DNA of 64,000 nucleotides from Gammaproteobacteria bacterium (GTDB lineage: Bacteria > Pseudomonadota > Gammaproteobacteria > Steroidobacterales > Steroidobacteraceae): assembly GCA_016707425.1 (NCBI GenBank), contig JADJHU010000011.1, forward strand, positions 43,160-107,159, read 5' to 3'. The position numbers were made by a program, and so were the translations under genes. Each line of letters begins with the position of its first letter. The stretch's first letter is position 1. The notes beneath the pieces are model-generated. The model saw nothing but the letters and a program-made list of their open reading frames with translations. It had not been told where the DNA came from and made no database searches. Shown piece after piece: positions 35,454 through 42,597 of this stretch.

Positions 35454-38027
35454 CTAGATGACCGCCCACCTCATGAGGCCAAGCTCGTACGGGTGCGACA
35501 GGAGCTCGTGTGACGGATACATGCGCAGCTCCGTCGTGAACTGCCCGCACTCGGGGGTCTGGGCATCCAGGGTGAATACCACCGAGCCATCTGCCTCGTG
35601 CTCACCGGACGGTCCGAACAGGGCGTGCCACTCCCCGGCCGGTTCGCATCGCCGATAGGAGCTCAGTGGCGGCGGCTCCCGGTCCGCTTCGGGCAGGAGG
35701 CGGCGCCCGATGAATTCGACGCGCAGATCTTCCGGCTGCAGCCCGTTCAGGCTTACGGCCACCCGCAGGCGCAGCCGCTCGCTGCGCAGCAGCTCCACCG
35801 GCGACTCACCGAGGCGGCGCAGCGCAACCCCCGGCCATGCGGCCCGCACGCGCTGCTTCCAGCGGGCAAGCGTCTCTGCGCCGGCGAAATTGTGCTCGGC
35901 GAGACGGGCGCCGGCGCGCGCTGCCGGCAGATAGATGCCCTCCGCGTAGTCGCGGATCGTGCGGCGCATGCTGAACTGCGGAATCACCGTCGCCATGGCA
36001 TGCCGGCAGCGCCGTACCCATTCTCCGGGGAAGCCATGGCCATCATGGCCGTAGTAAAGCGGAATCACTTCTTCTTCGAGCGTGTCGAAGATGGCATCCG
36101 CCTCGAGCGCGTCGCGCCGCTCGGCGTCCTGGACATGTGCAGGGGCGATGCCCCAGCCGTTTTCCTGATCGAAGGCCTCGGCCCACCAGCCATCCAGCAC
36201 GCTCAGATTCAGTGTGCCGTTGACCGCAGCCTTCATCCCCGAGGTGCCGCTCGCCTCGAGCGGCATGATGGGATTGTTGAGCCACACGTCGCAGCCCGAC
36301 ACCAGGAGCCGCGCGAGCTGCAGATCGTAGTCCTCGAGGAAGACGATGCGCCCGGAGAATTCAGGCGTGAGCATGAGCTGCTTGATCTCGCGCAGCACAT
36401 GCTTGCCAGGTTCGTCGGCCGGGTGCGCCTTGCCGGCGAAGAGAAAGAGCACCGGATGCTCCGGGTCGTTCACCAGCCGTGCGAGGCGCGCGCGGTCACG
36501 CAGCAGGAGCGCCGCACGCTTGTACGTGGCGAAGCGCCGCGCGAAACCGACGGTGAGCACGCGCGGCTGCGCCGGATCGAGCAGCCGCACGACGTGGCGC
36601 CACTGCGCAGGCGACAGCTCCTTGCGCAGATACTCGCGCCGCAGCCGTTCACGCAGGCCCGCGAACATGCGCACCTTCACGTCCTGGTACACGGCCCAGT
36701 AATCCTGCTCGCTCACGCGCTCGAGACCACGCCAGAAGTCACGATCCGGGAGACGATCGCGCCACTCGCTCCCGAGCGTGCGGTCGAAGAACTCCGCCCA
36801 GCGCTGGTGCAGGAACGTGGGCACGTGCACGCCATTGGTCACGAAGCCCACAGGATTGTCCGCCGGTTCGAGCTCGGGCCACTGGTCCGCGCACAGGCGC
36901 GCGGTGACTCCACCATGAATGCGGCTGACCCCATTCACATGCCGGGTGGTGTTGAGGGCGAGACGCGTCATGTTGAACAGGCCGGGCGCGCCGGGGGAGC
37001 GCCCGAGCTCGAGGAAGCGCTCGAGCGGCATGCCGAGCTCGCAGGCGAATTCCTGGAAGTGCGCGGTCATCAGCTCATGACCGAAGGCGTCGTGCCCGGC
37101 CGCCACGGGCGTATGCGTGGTGAACGTGCACCGCGCCGCCAGCGCCTCGAGCGCAGTCGCCTCGTCGAGCCCGCCCGCCAGGTGCTCGCGCAGCAGCTCC
37201 AGCGTGAGGAAAGCGGCATGGCCCTCGTTGATGTGCCAGACATCAGGTGCGATGCCGAGCGCCCGCAGTGCGCGCGCGCCACCCACGCCAAGGACCATCT
37301 CCTGGCAGATGCGCGTCGACTCGTCGCCGCCATAGAGGCGGTGCGTGATGTCGCAATCCAAAGAGGAATTGTCCGGACAGTTGGTGTCGAGCAGATAGAC
37401 CGGCATGCGCCCGACCTGCGCCTTCCAGACGCGCGCCCAGACGTCGCGGCCCGCGACACGCACCATGACCCGCAGCCAGGCGCCCGAGGGTTCGTGCACG
37501 GGCTCGACGGGGAGCGCCCGCGGATCGTGATTTCGATAAGTGGCATGCTGCACGCCATCACTGTCGACCGTCTGCGTGAAATACCCCTGCTTGTACAGGA
37601 GGCCCACCGCCACGAAGTTCAGGCGCTCGTCACTGGCCGCCTTGCAGTAATCCCCGGCCAGCACGCCGAGGCCACCGGAATAGATCGGAAAGCTCTCATG
37701 GAAGCCAAATTCTGCGCAGAAGTAGGCGATGAGCGGTGTCTCCGCAGCGGCTGGCGCCCGCATATAGGCATCGAACTCGGCGAGCACGCGGTGGTAACGC
37801 GCAAGGTACTCCGGATCCCCGGCAGCGCGATCGAGAGCCTCCTGGCTCACGCAGCGGAGCATCAACCGGGGGTTGCCGCCCACCTGCTTCCAGAGCTCCC
37901 TATCGAGATCATCGAACAGCGCGCGCGTGGGACGATGCCATCCGAAAAAGAGATTGGAAGCCAGCTCCGGCAGGCGCTCGAGTGCAGCCGGGACCGTCGG
38001 GACGATTTCAAGAAGATGCTGATTCAT
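35454..38027 (-). CDS. glgP: Alpha-glucan phosphorylase (glycogen/maltodextrin type)
   Basis: An 857-residue member of the short-N-terminal GT35 group (TIGR02094-like), which releases glucose-1-phosphate. Motifs: FCAEFGFHESFPIYSGGLGV, LAGDYCKAASDERLNFVAVG, WHINEGHAAFLTLELLRE, FTTHTPVAAGHDAF, TVGFARRFATYKRAALLLRD and the PLP-region block NNPIMPLEASGTSGMKAAVN with its lysine. The start at ATG 38027 (MNQHLLEIVPTVPAALERLP) is preferred over a TTG at 38048. It is the first gene of the glgP-glgC-malQ unit. No branching enzyme gene is present in the window. Confidence 0.94.
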   Translation of the reverse strand: MNQHLLEIVPTVPAALERLPELASNLFFGWHRPTRALFDDLDRELWKQVGGNPRLMLRCVSQEALDRAAGDPEYLARYHRVLAEFDAYMRAPAAAETPLIAYFCAEFGFHESFPIYSGGLGVLAGDYCKAASDERLNFVAVGLLYKQGYFTQTVDSDGVQHATYRNHDPRALPVEPVHEPSGAWLRVMVRVAGRDVWARVWKAQVGRMPVYLLDTNCPDNSSLDCDITHRLYGGDESTRICQEMVLGVGGARALRALGIAPDVWHINEGHAAFLTLELLREHLAGGLDEATALEALAARCTFTTHTPVAAGHDAFGHELMTAHFQEFACELGMPLERFLELGRSPGAPGLFNMTRLALNTTRHVNGVSRIHGGVTARLCADQWPELEPADNPVGFVTNGVHVPTFLHQRWAEFFDRTLGSEWRDRLPDRDFWRGLERVSEQDYWAVYQDVKVRMFAGLRERLRREYLRKELSPAQWRHVVRLLDPAQPRVLTVGFARRFATYKRAALLLRDRARLARLVNDPEHPVLFLFAGKAHPADEPGKHVLREIKQLMLTPEFSGRIVFLEDYDLQLARLLVSGCDVWLNNPIMPLEASGTSGMKAAVNGTLNLSVLDGWWAEAFDQENGWGIAPAHVQDAERRDALEADAIFDTLEEEVIPLYYGHDGHGFPGEWVRRCRHAMATVIPQFSMRRTIRDYAEGIYLPAARAGARLAEHNFAGAETLARWKQRVRAAWPGVALRRLGESPVELLRSERLRLRVAVSLNGLQPEDLRVEFIGRRLLPEADREPPPLSSYRRCEPAGEWHALFGPSGEHEADGSVVFTLDAQTPECGQFTTELRMYPSHELLSHPYELGLMRWAVI

Positions 38028-38104
38028 AAGGGGAGCGGAGTCTAGCAAGAGGCAGGACGGCTGGCAGCGACGGGGAACCTCTACCGCTAACTTAAAATTA
38101 ATGC

Positions 38105-38133
38105 TTGCTTCATAGTACTACCATGTTTACAAT
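38105..38133 (+). promoter_or_regulatory. Promoter of padR with near-leaderless start and palindrome in the spacer
   Basis: A -35 element TTGCTT (38105-38110) and a -10 element TACAAT (38128-38133) are separated by 17 bases. Transcription would begin around 38140, giving an almost leaderless message because padR starts at 38142. The palindrome TAGTACTA (38113-38120) lies in the spacer and could be the PadR operator for autoregulation. The region is AT-rich against a GC-rich background. Confidence 0.55.
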
Positions 38134-38141
38134 ACTGGCCC

Positions 38142-38504
38142 ATGACTCATGGTCACGCCAGGAAATTCCAGAAGGAGCTGAACGGGGGGCTCGTGGCGCT
38201 CGTGCTGCTCGCGGTCCTCGAGCGCTCGACCGAAGACCTCTACGGCTACGAGATCGCAAAGCGGCTCGCCCGCCAGAGCGACCGGGCACCGCTCTTCAAG
38301 GAAGGCACGATCTACCCCGTGCTGCGGACGCTCTCGGCGAGCGGGCTCGCGACGAGCCGCATCGTGCCTTCCTACTCAGGCCCGCCCCGCCGCTACTACC
38401 GCATCACCGATGAAGGTCGCGCCGTGCTCGCCGAGTGGCGCAGCATCTGGCGTGAGACGCGCGACTTCGTCGAGCAATTCGCCGAACCAGGAGCCAGCAC
38501 ATGA
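38142..38504 (+). CDS. PadR family transcriptional regulator
   Basis: A 120-residue winged-helix regulator. The PadR domain is complete: GLVALVLLAVLERSTEDLYG, IAKRLARQSDRAPLFKEGTI, then YPVLRTLSASGLATSRI and the wing RRYYRITDEGRAVLAEW. It probably represses its own operon. It is translationally coupled (ATGA) to the HAAS-domain membrane protein downstream, a common pairing in which the membrane partner may sense the envelope. Confidence 0.93.
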   Translation: MTHGHARKFQKELNGGLVALVLLAVLERSTEDLYGYEIAKRLARQSDRAPLFKEGTIYPVLRTLSASGLATSRIVPSYSGPPRRYYRITDEGRAVLAEWRSIWRETRDFVEQFAEPGAST

Positions 38505-39430
38505 CTCGCCCTGCCCCGCGTTCCATCGAGGAGTACCTCCGACAGCTGCGTACCGCGCTCGAAGGCGAGGACCCCGCCCTCATCCAGGACGCGCTCTATG
38601 ATGCCGAGGAATACCTGCGCGCCGAGGTCGCCGCGCATCCCGATCGCGGGGAAGCCGACGTCCTCGAGCTCATCGCGAATACCTACGGCGCACCGGAAGA
38701 GGTGGCCGCCGCTTACCGCGACACCGAAGTCAAGGTGAAGGCTGCGCTCGCGCCCCCGACACCGCCCGCCGCCCGCAGCGGCTGGCGCAGATTCTTCGCC
38801 GTGTACTCCGACCCACGCGCGTATACCTCGCTCTTCTTCATGCTGCTCGCGCTCGCGACGGGCATCGTGTACTTCACCGTCACGGTGACCGGCCTGTCGC
38901 TGTCGCTCGGGCTCGCGATCCTGATCATCGGCGTGCCCTTCTTCCTCGCCTTCATCGGCATCACCCGCGCGATGGCGCTGGCCGAGGGCCGCCTCATCGA
39001 GGCCGTCACGGGCGAGCGCATGCCGCGCCGCCCGCCTCATCCGGGTGCGAAGGCGTCGCTGTGGACCCGCATCGCCGGCATGCTGACGGACTGGCGCACC
39101 TGGAGCACGCTGGTGTATTTCCTCCTGATGTTGCCGCTCGGAATCATCTATTTCACGGTGGCGGTAACCGGCCTGAGCGTGGGCGTAGCCTGCGTCACCG
39201 CGCCGATCGCAGTCGCCATGCAGCGCCTCGGTTGGATCGGCAGCGGGTGGATCGACAGTGCATGGCAGGGCGAAGGCCTCCACGCGGAGCCGGCCTGGCT
39301 CGCGGGCTTCTGGGGACTGCTGCTGCTCTTCATCCTCGGCGTCGCGCTCGTGACGCTGCTCATGCACCTCGCGCGCGGCATCGGGCGGCTGCACGCCAGG
39401 CTCGCAAAGGCGCTGCTGGTGGCGGGGTAA
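38501..39430 (+). CDS. HAAS-domain membrane sensor protein, partner of PadR
   Basis: A 309-residue protein. The N-terminal HAAS/DUF1700-type helical domain (SIEEYLRQLRTALEGEDPAL to IANTYGAPEEVAAAYR) precedes two duplicated membrane units, each with a SDPRAYTSLFFMLLALATGI- or TWSTLVYFLLMLPLGIIYFT-like helix pair and the sequence YFTVTVTGLSLSL or YFTVAVTGLSVGV. This is the sensor-domain architecture often coupled to PadR. The start overlaps the padR stop as ATGA. The signal sensed is unknown. Confidence 0.85.
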   Translation: MTRPAPRSIEEYLRQLRTALEGEDPALIQDALYDAEEYLRAEVAAHPDRGEADVLELIANTYGAPEEVAAAYRDTEVKVKAALAPPTPPAARSGWRRFFAVYSDPRAYTSLFFMLLALATGIVYFTVTVTGLSLSLGLAILIIGVPFFLAFIGITRAMALAEGRLIEAVTGERMPRRPPHPGAKASLWTRIAGMLTDWRTWSTLVYFLLMLPLGIIYFTVAVTGLSVGVACVTAPIAVAMQRLGWIGSGWIDSAWQGEGLHAEPAWLAGFWGLLLLFILGVALVTLLMHLARGIGRLHARLAKALLVAG

Positions 39431-39452
39431 CCGCGCGGACGCGCAGATTCCC

Positions 39453-40046
39453 ATGTACTGGAAGGCACGGATCCCGACAGGGTTGATCGTGATCGCGGCA
39501 GGTGTCCTGGGAGGGCAGACCGGCGCAGCACAACCCCTGCCGCCAGGGAATGGCACGCCTGGTTGTGTCGACGGCGGCGGCTACCTCCGCGCCCGGCTGC
39601 GTGGCGCGCTCACCCTCGATCTCGCCTGGCGCGACGCCGAGATGCACTGCGAGGGCGGGCCGCGACCCGACGGGCGCGCACTGCGCGTCAGCATCGCGGG
39701 GCCTGAGCACGGCGGGGGGCGACGCCTGCGCTTCGTCTTCGGCATCGCGGGCGCAAAGGAAGGCGCACCGGGTCGTGCGCTGCCCACGAATCTCACGGTG
39801 ATCTTCGAGGGTGAGGAGAGGCTCTATGCCACACGCGGCGAAGACAAATGCACCGTGGATGAGCTGCGCCAGGAGCGCATCGGCGCGCTGGGCGGCACAG
39901 TCCGCAGCTACCGCATCATTGCACGCGGCTTCTGCACGGCACCGGCAACCCGTCCGACGCACGGCGAGCGGCTGCTCGTGACGACTTTCGACTTCGCCGG
40001 ACGGGTGAGCTACCAGGAGGAGCAGACCGCGCATGACCCGCCGTGA
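39453..40046 (+). CDS. Hypothetical exported protein
   Basis: A 197-residue protein with a signal-like N-terminus (LIVIAAGVLGGQTGAA) and a mature region containing GGGYLRARLRGALTLDLAWR, LRFVFGIAGAKEG and KCTVDELRQERIGALGGTVR. Four Cys residues in the mature part may form disulfides. No known family is recognised. It overlaps the DUF192 gene by 14 bases and follows the HAAS gene closely, so it is likely part of that operon. Confidence 0.7.
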   Translation: MYWKARIPTGLIVIAAGVLGGQTGAAQPLPPGNGTPGCVDGGGYLRARLRGALTLDLAWRDAEMHCEGGPRPDGRALRVSIAGPEHGGGRRLRFVFGIAGAKEGAPGRALPTNLTVIFEGEERLYATRGEDKCTVDELRQERIGALGGTVRSYRIIARGFCTAPATRPTHGERLLVTTFDFAGRVSYQEEQTAHDPP

Positions 40047-40554
40047 GCCGATCTCCCGCAGCATTGCGGCTTCATTCGTCGCCGTCATCATCCTCTGGGT
40101 CGGGGTGGCCCCGGTCGTGCAGGCACAGATCGCACCGCTGGAAGACCTGGCGGGTTTTCCGCGGTGCCATCTGCAGATCGAATCGAAGCGCACGGGCGCG
40201 AATCATGACATCGAGGCATGGATCGCCGACACGCCGGCCCGTCAGGCCCAGGGGCTCATGTTCGTGCGCGAGCTGCCCGCCACCCGCGGGATGCTCTTCG
40301 TCTATGACGAGCCGCGCATGCTCGGCATGTGGATGAAGAACACCTACATCGAGCTCGACATGCTGTTCATCCGCGCCGACGGGCGCGTCGCCTGGATCGC
40401 GGAACACGCGCAGCCGCACTCGCTCGACACCATCGCCGCACCACGCCCCGTGCAATACGTCCTCGAACTGCGTGGTGGCGAGGTGCAGCGCCTGGGGCTG
40501 CGCACAGGCGACCGCGTATGGCGATTGACGGAAGGCAAGCGCACGAAGTTATGA
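40033..40554 (+). CDS. DUF192 family exported protein
   Basis: A 173-residue protein with a signal peptide (SIAASFVAVIILWVGVAPVV, then QA) and one DUF192 domain: IEAWIADTPARQAQGLMFVR, MLFVYDEPRMLGMWMKNTYI, then LDMLFIRADGRVAWI and the C-terminal YVLELRGGEVQRLGLRTGD. This is the standard family layout. The biochemical role is unknown. It overlaps the previous hypothetical gene and precedes the OmpA-like gene by 28 bases. Confidence 0.9.
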   Translation: MTRREPISRSIAASFVAVIILWVGVAPVVQAQIAPLEDLAGFPRCHLQIESKRTGANHDIEAWIADTPARQAQGLMFVRELPATRGMLFVYDEPRMLGMWMKNTYIELDMLFIRADGRVAWIAEHAQPHSLDTIAAPRPVQYVLELRGGEVQRLGLRTGDRVWRLTEGKRTKL

Positions 40555-40582
40555 TGCGCCTCACCTGCCAGGAGATCCCGCC

Positions 40583-41659
40583 ATGAAAAGGACGGCCACA
40601 GGAGTCGGACTGACCATTCTCGCCGTGACACTCACCGCCGCCGCCCACGGCGGTACCGATCCCGGCAGCTGGTACGTTGCACCGCAGATCCTCGGCGTGT
40701 GGGTGGACAAGAATCGCCTGGTCGATGACGACGCGGGTGTGCAGTTCGCCTTCGGGCGTGCGCTGAACAAAGACTGGGATCTGGAGCTCGCCGCATTCCA
40801 GAGCAGCCACGAAGCCGCGGACGGCGCCACGCTCGATCTGCGCGGCCTCGGCATCAACGTGCATCGTGTGTTCTACCGCGATGCGCGCATCCATCCCTAT
40901 CTCTCCCTCGGGCTCGGCGACCTGAAGCGCGACGGTGAGCGAAGCCTCGCTTCCGGCTCGGATCTCTACGCCTCCTACGGGCTCGGCATCCTCGCGGATC
41001 TGGCGAAGCGCCCGGAACGCGGCACGAACGTGCAGCTGCGTGCCGAGATCCTGGGCCGGCGTGCCCTCGACGATAGTCCGGGCAGGTCCGATTCCGTGGA
41101 TCACGTCGCCGGTCTCGGCCTGCAGTTCTCCTGGGGGGCACCACGCCCCAGGGCTCCAGCGCCTGCACCTGCGCCCGAGCCGGCTGTGGCCGCCCCTCCG
41201 CCTCCTCCATCGCCCCCGCCTCCCCCGGCCGACAGCGACGGCGACGGCGTGCCGGATGCTGCGGACAAGTGCCCGAATACACCGAAGGGTGACCGGGTGG
41301 ACGTGAACGGCTGCACCATCAAGGGCGAGATCCGGCTGCCACGTGTAGTCTTCGAGACCGACAAGGCGACACTCCTGCCTGAGAGCTACCCGATCCTCGA
41401 CGAAGCGGCGGCAACGCTCAGGAAGAATCCGGATCTGCGCATCGAAGTCGCAGGCCACACGGACAGCCGCGGCCCGGATGCCTACAATCAGAAACTCTCT
41501 GAGCGTCGTGCCGCCACCGTGCTGAAGTACCTGCAGAATGCCGGTGTGGCGAACCCGATGACCTCGCACGGCTATGGCGAGAGCCAGCCGATCGCGGACA
41601 ACGCCACCGATGCGGGGCGACAGGAGAACCGGAGAGTCGGGCTGCGAATACTCGAGTGA
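40583..41659 (+). CDS. OmpA-family outer membrane protein with TSP3 calcium repeat
   Basis: A 358-residue outer membrane protein. A signal peptide precedes an eight-stranded beta-barrel-like region (about residues 25-190, for example WYVAPQILGVWVDKNRLVDD). A Pro/Ala hinge, a thrombospondin type 3 repeat (DSDGDGVPDAADKCPNT) and a C-terminal OmpA peptidoglycan-binding domain follow (VVFETDKATLLPESYPILDE, then VAGHTDSRGPDAYNQKLSER and GYGESQPIADNATDAGRQEN). It tethers the outer membrane to peptidoglycan. The end of this gene is partly duplicated about 860 bases downstream. Confidence 0.93.
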   Translation: MKRTATGVGLTILAVTLTAAAHGGTDPGSWYVAPQILGVWVDKNRLVDDDAGVQFAFGRALNKDWDLELAAFQSSHEAADGATLDLRGLGINVHRVFYRDARIHPYLSLGLGDLKRDGERSLASGSDLYASYGLGILADLAKRPERGTNVQLRAEILGRRALDDSPGRSDSVDHVAGLGLQFSWGAPRPRAPAPAPAPEPAVAAPPPPPSPPPPPADSDGDGVPDAADKCPNTPKGDRVDVNGCTIKGEIRLPRVVFETDKATLLPESYPILDEAAATLRKNPDLRIEVAGHTDSRGPDAYNQKLSERRAATVLKYLQNAGVANPMTSHGYGESQPIADNATDAGRQENRRVGLRILE

Positions 41660-41742
41660 GGCGCGGTACCGCCGCCCCGGCCCAGGCCCGGGCGGCGGGC
41701 TGAGCCTGCTCTCCCGGCACCCCTGGTGTCAGGCTGCGCCAG
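41644..41742. repeat. Direct repeat copy A: OmpA gene end and flank
   Basis: The last codons of the OmpA-like gene, its stop and the next ~80 bases. The first 33 bases match copy B (42502-42534) at 29 of 33 positions. Further blocks around AGGCCCG and CCCCTGG also match, while a central hairpin segment is absent from copy B. The vapBC module lies between the two copies. Confidence 0.6.
41671..41696 (+). terminator. Strong GC hairpin after the OmpA-like gene
   Basis: GCCGCCC (41671-41677) pairs with GGGCGGC (41690-41696), and an inner GGCC/GGCC stem closes a two-base loop. It begins 11 bases past the stop. There is no T-run, so it may protect the mRNA 3' end or assist factor-dependent termination rather than act as a classical terminator. 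Confidence 0.45.
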
Positions 41743-41752
41743 GGATGGCTGA

Positions 41753-42151
41753 TCACCAGACCGTCTTCAGTTGTTCGATACCCTGCAACTTTTCATCGTG
41801 TGTCACGAGCGGCACACCACGCACCAGCGCGGTCGCCGCAATCAACCTGTCCGCAGGGTCTCCGGGAAAGGCCTCGCCGAATCGACCGGCGCGTTCGGCA
41901 ATGTCAGCCGTCAGTGGCTCGATGCGATACTCAGGGAGCAGTCGCACCTGGTCGAGCCATTCCGAAGCAGAACCCCTGAAGCGCAGGCGGCCGCGACGCT
42001 CGAGCGTAACGATCTCGAAGATCGAGATGGAGGAGATGAGCAGCTCGTTGCGCCTGCCATGCTGTTCCAGCGCCTGACGTGCCTTACGCGAAAAGTTCTT
42101 CGTCTCCCCGGCCACCCACCACACCAGGACGTGTGTATCCAGCACGATCAT
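41753..42151 (-). CDS. vapC: VapC-like PIN-domain toxin
   Basis: A 132-residue PIN-domain ribonuclease. Acidic residues of the metal site are visible in MIVLDTHVLVWW, in SSISIFEIVTLERRGRL (Glu) and in FPGDPADRLIAATALVRG, with the final one in VTHDEKL. This is the common PIN-toxin layout (type II toxin-antitoxin). The ATG at 42151 overlaps the antitoxin stop as ATGA, typical of coupled toxin translation; a GTG at 42166 is an alternative. Flanking repeats suggest arrival as a small module. Confidence 0.92.
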   Translation of the reverse strand: MIVLDTHVLVWWVAGETKNFSRKARQALEQHGRRNELLISSISIFEIVTLERRGRLRFRGSASEWLDQVRLLPEYRIEPLTADIAERAGRFGEAFPGDPADRLIAATALVRGVPLVTHDEKLQGIEQLKTVW

Positions 42152-42393
42152 TGGCTGCTTGCCCACTCCTTCGGGTCATTTGCGGACTCCATGGGCAACT
42201 CGTAGTGCACCACCGAGCCGCGCAGCTGCGAACGGATCGTCTCGGCTTCCTGCTGCGTGGCCTTGGGAGGAGAAATCTCCGCGATCACCTCTCCTCTCGA
42301 GGTGACCCGGATGCGCTCACCCCGCCGCGCGCGCTCGAGATACGCCGGGAGCTTCTGTCGAAGATCGGTAACATTCACGTCGGACACGAGCAT
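42148..42393 (-). CDS. vapB: Phd/YefM-family antitoxin
   Basis: An 81-residue antitoxin starting MLVSDVNVTDLRQKLPAYLE. The N-terminal Phd/YefM DNA-binding domain (RARRGERIRVTSRGEVIAEI) is followed by a toxin-binding tail (YELPMESANDPKEWASSQ). It should bind and neutralise the downstream PIN toxin and repress the operon, probably at the repeats at 42413-42433. The ATG at 42393 is preferred to a GTG at 42408. Confidence 0.9.
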   Translation of the reverse strand: MLVSDVNVTDLRQKLPAYLERARRGERIRVTSRGEVIAEISPPKATQQEAETIRSQLRGSVVHYELPMESANDPKEWASSQ

Positions 42394-42412
42394 ACACCCA
42401 GCTTGCACATAT

Positions 42413-42433
42413 AACTGTACAGATGAACTGTAC
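42413..42433 (-). promoter_or_regulatory. Repeated AACTGTAC boxes upstream of vapBC (operator)
   Basis: AACTGTAC occurs at 42413-42420 and again at 42426-42433, with starts 13 bases apart. The boxes overlap GTAC-centred palindromes (TGTACA at 42416-42421, GTACGTAC at 42430-42437). They lie 20-40 bases upstream of the antitoxin start in an AT-rich patch. This is the expected position for antitoxin-mediated autorepression. Confidence 0.6.
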
Positions 42434-42501
42434 GTACGTCACGGAGGCCCGTCAATGCCGCCGCGACGCCCGGGAAGAACCCGGGTCCGTGCATCGAGAT
42501 C

Positions 42502-42567
42502 GCGAGTACTCGTGTGAGGCGCGGCACCGCTGCCTTCCAGGCCCGCGCGCCCCTGGCGTGCCGCCAG
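42502..42567. repeat. Direct repeat copy B: decayed OmpA gene end
   Basis: A diverged copy of 41644-41742 (29 of 33 matching in the first block, then AGGCCCG and a CCCCTGG block). Bases just upstream (about 42470-42500) can be read as a degraded OmpA C-terminus (KNPGPCIEIAS against ENRRVGLRI), so a piece of an OmpA gene end appears to lie here. It stands between vapBC and the IS256 element. Confidence 0.55.
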
Positions 42568-42597
42568 ACGTCGGGTGGCCAGCTGACGTCCCGGGAA

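Noticed and set aside
35598..38045. Very long open frame (815 codons) antisense to glgP
   Set aside because: It mirrors the codons of glgP in a GC-rich genome and its translation is low-complexity with no family motifs; glgP is unmistakable.
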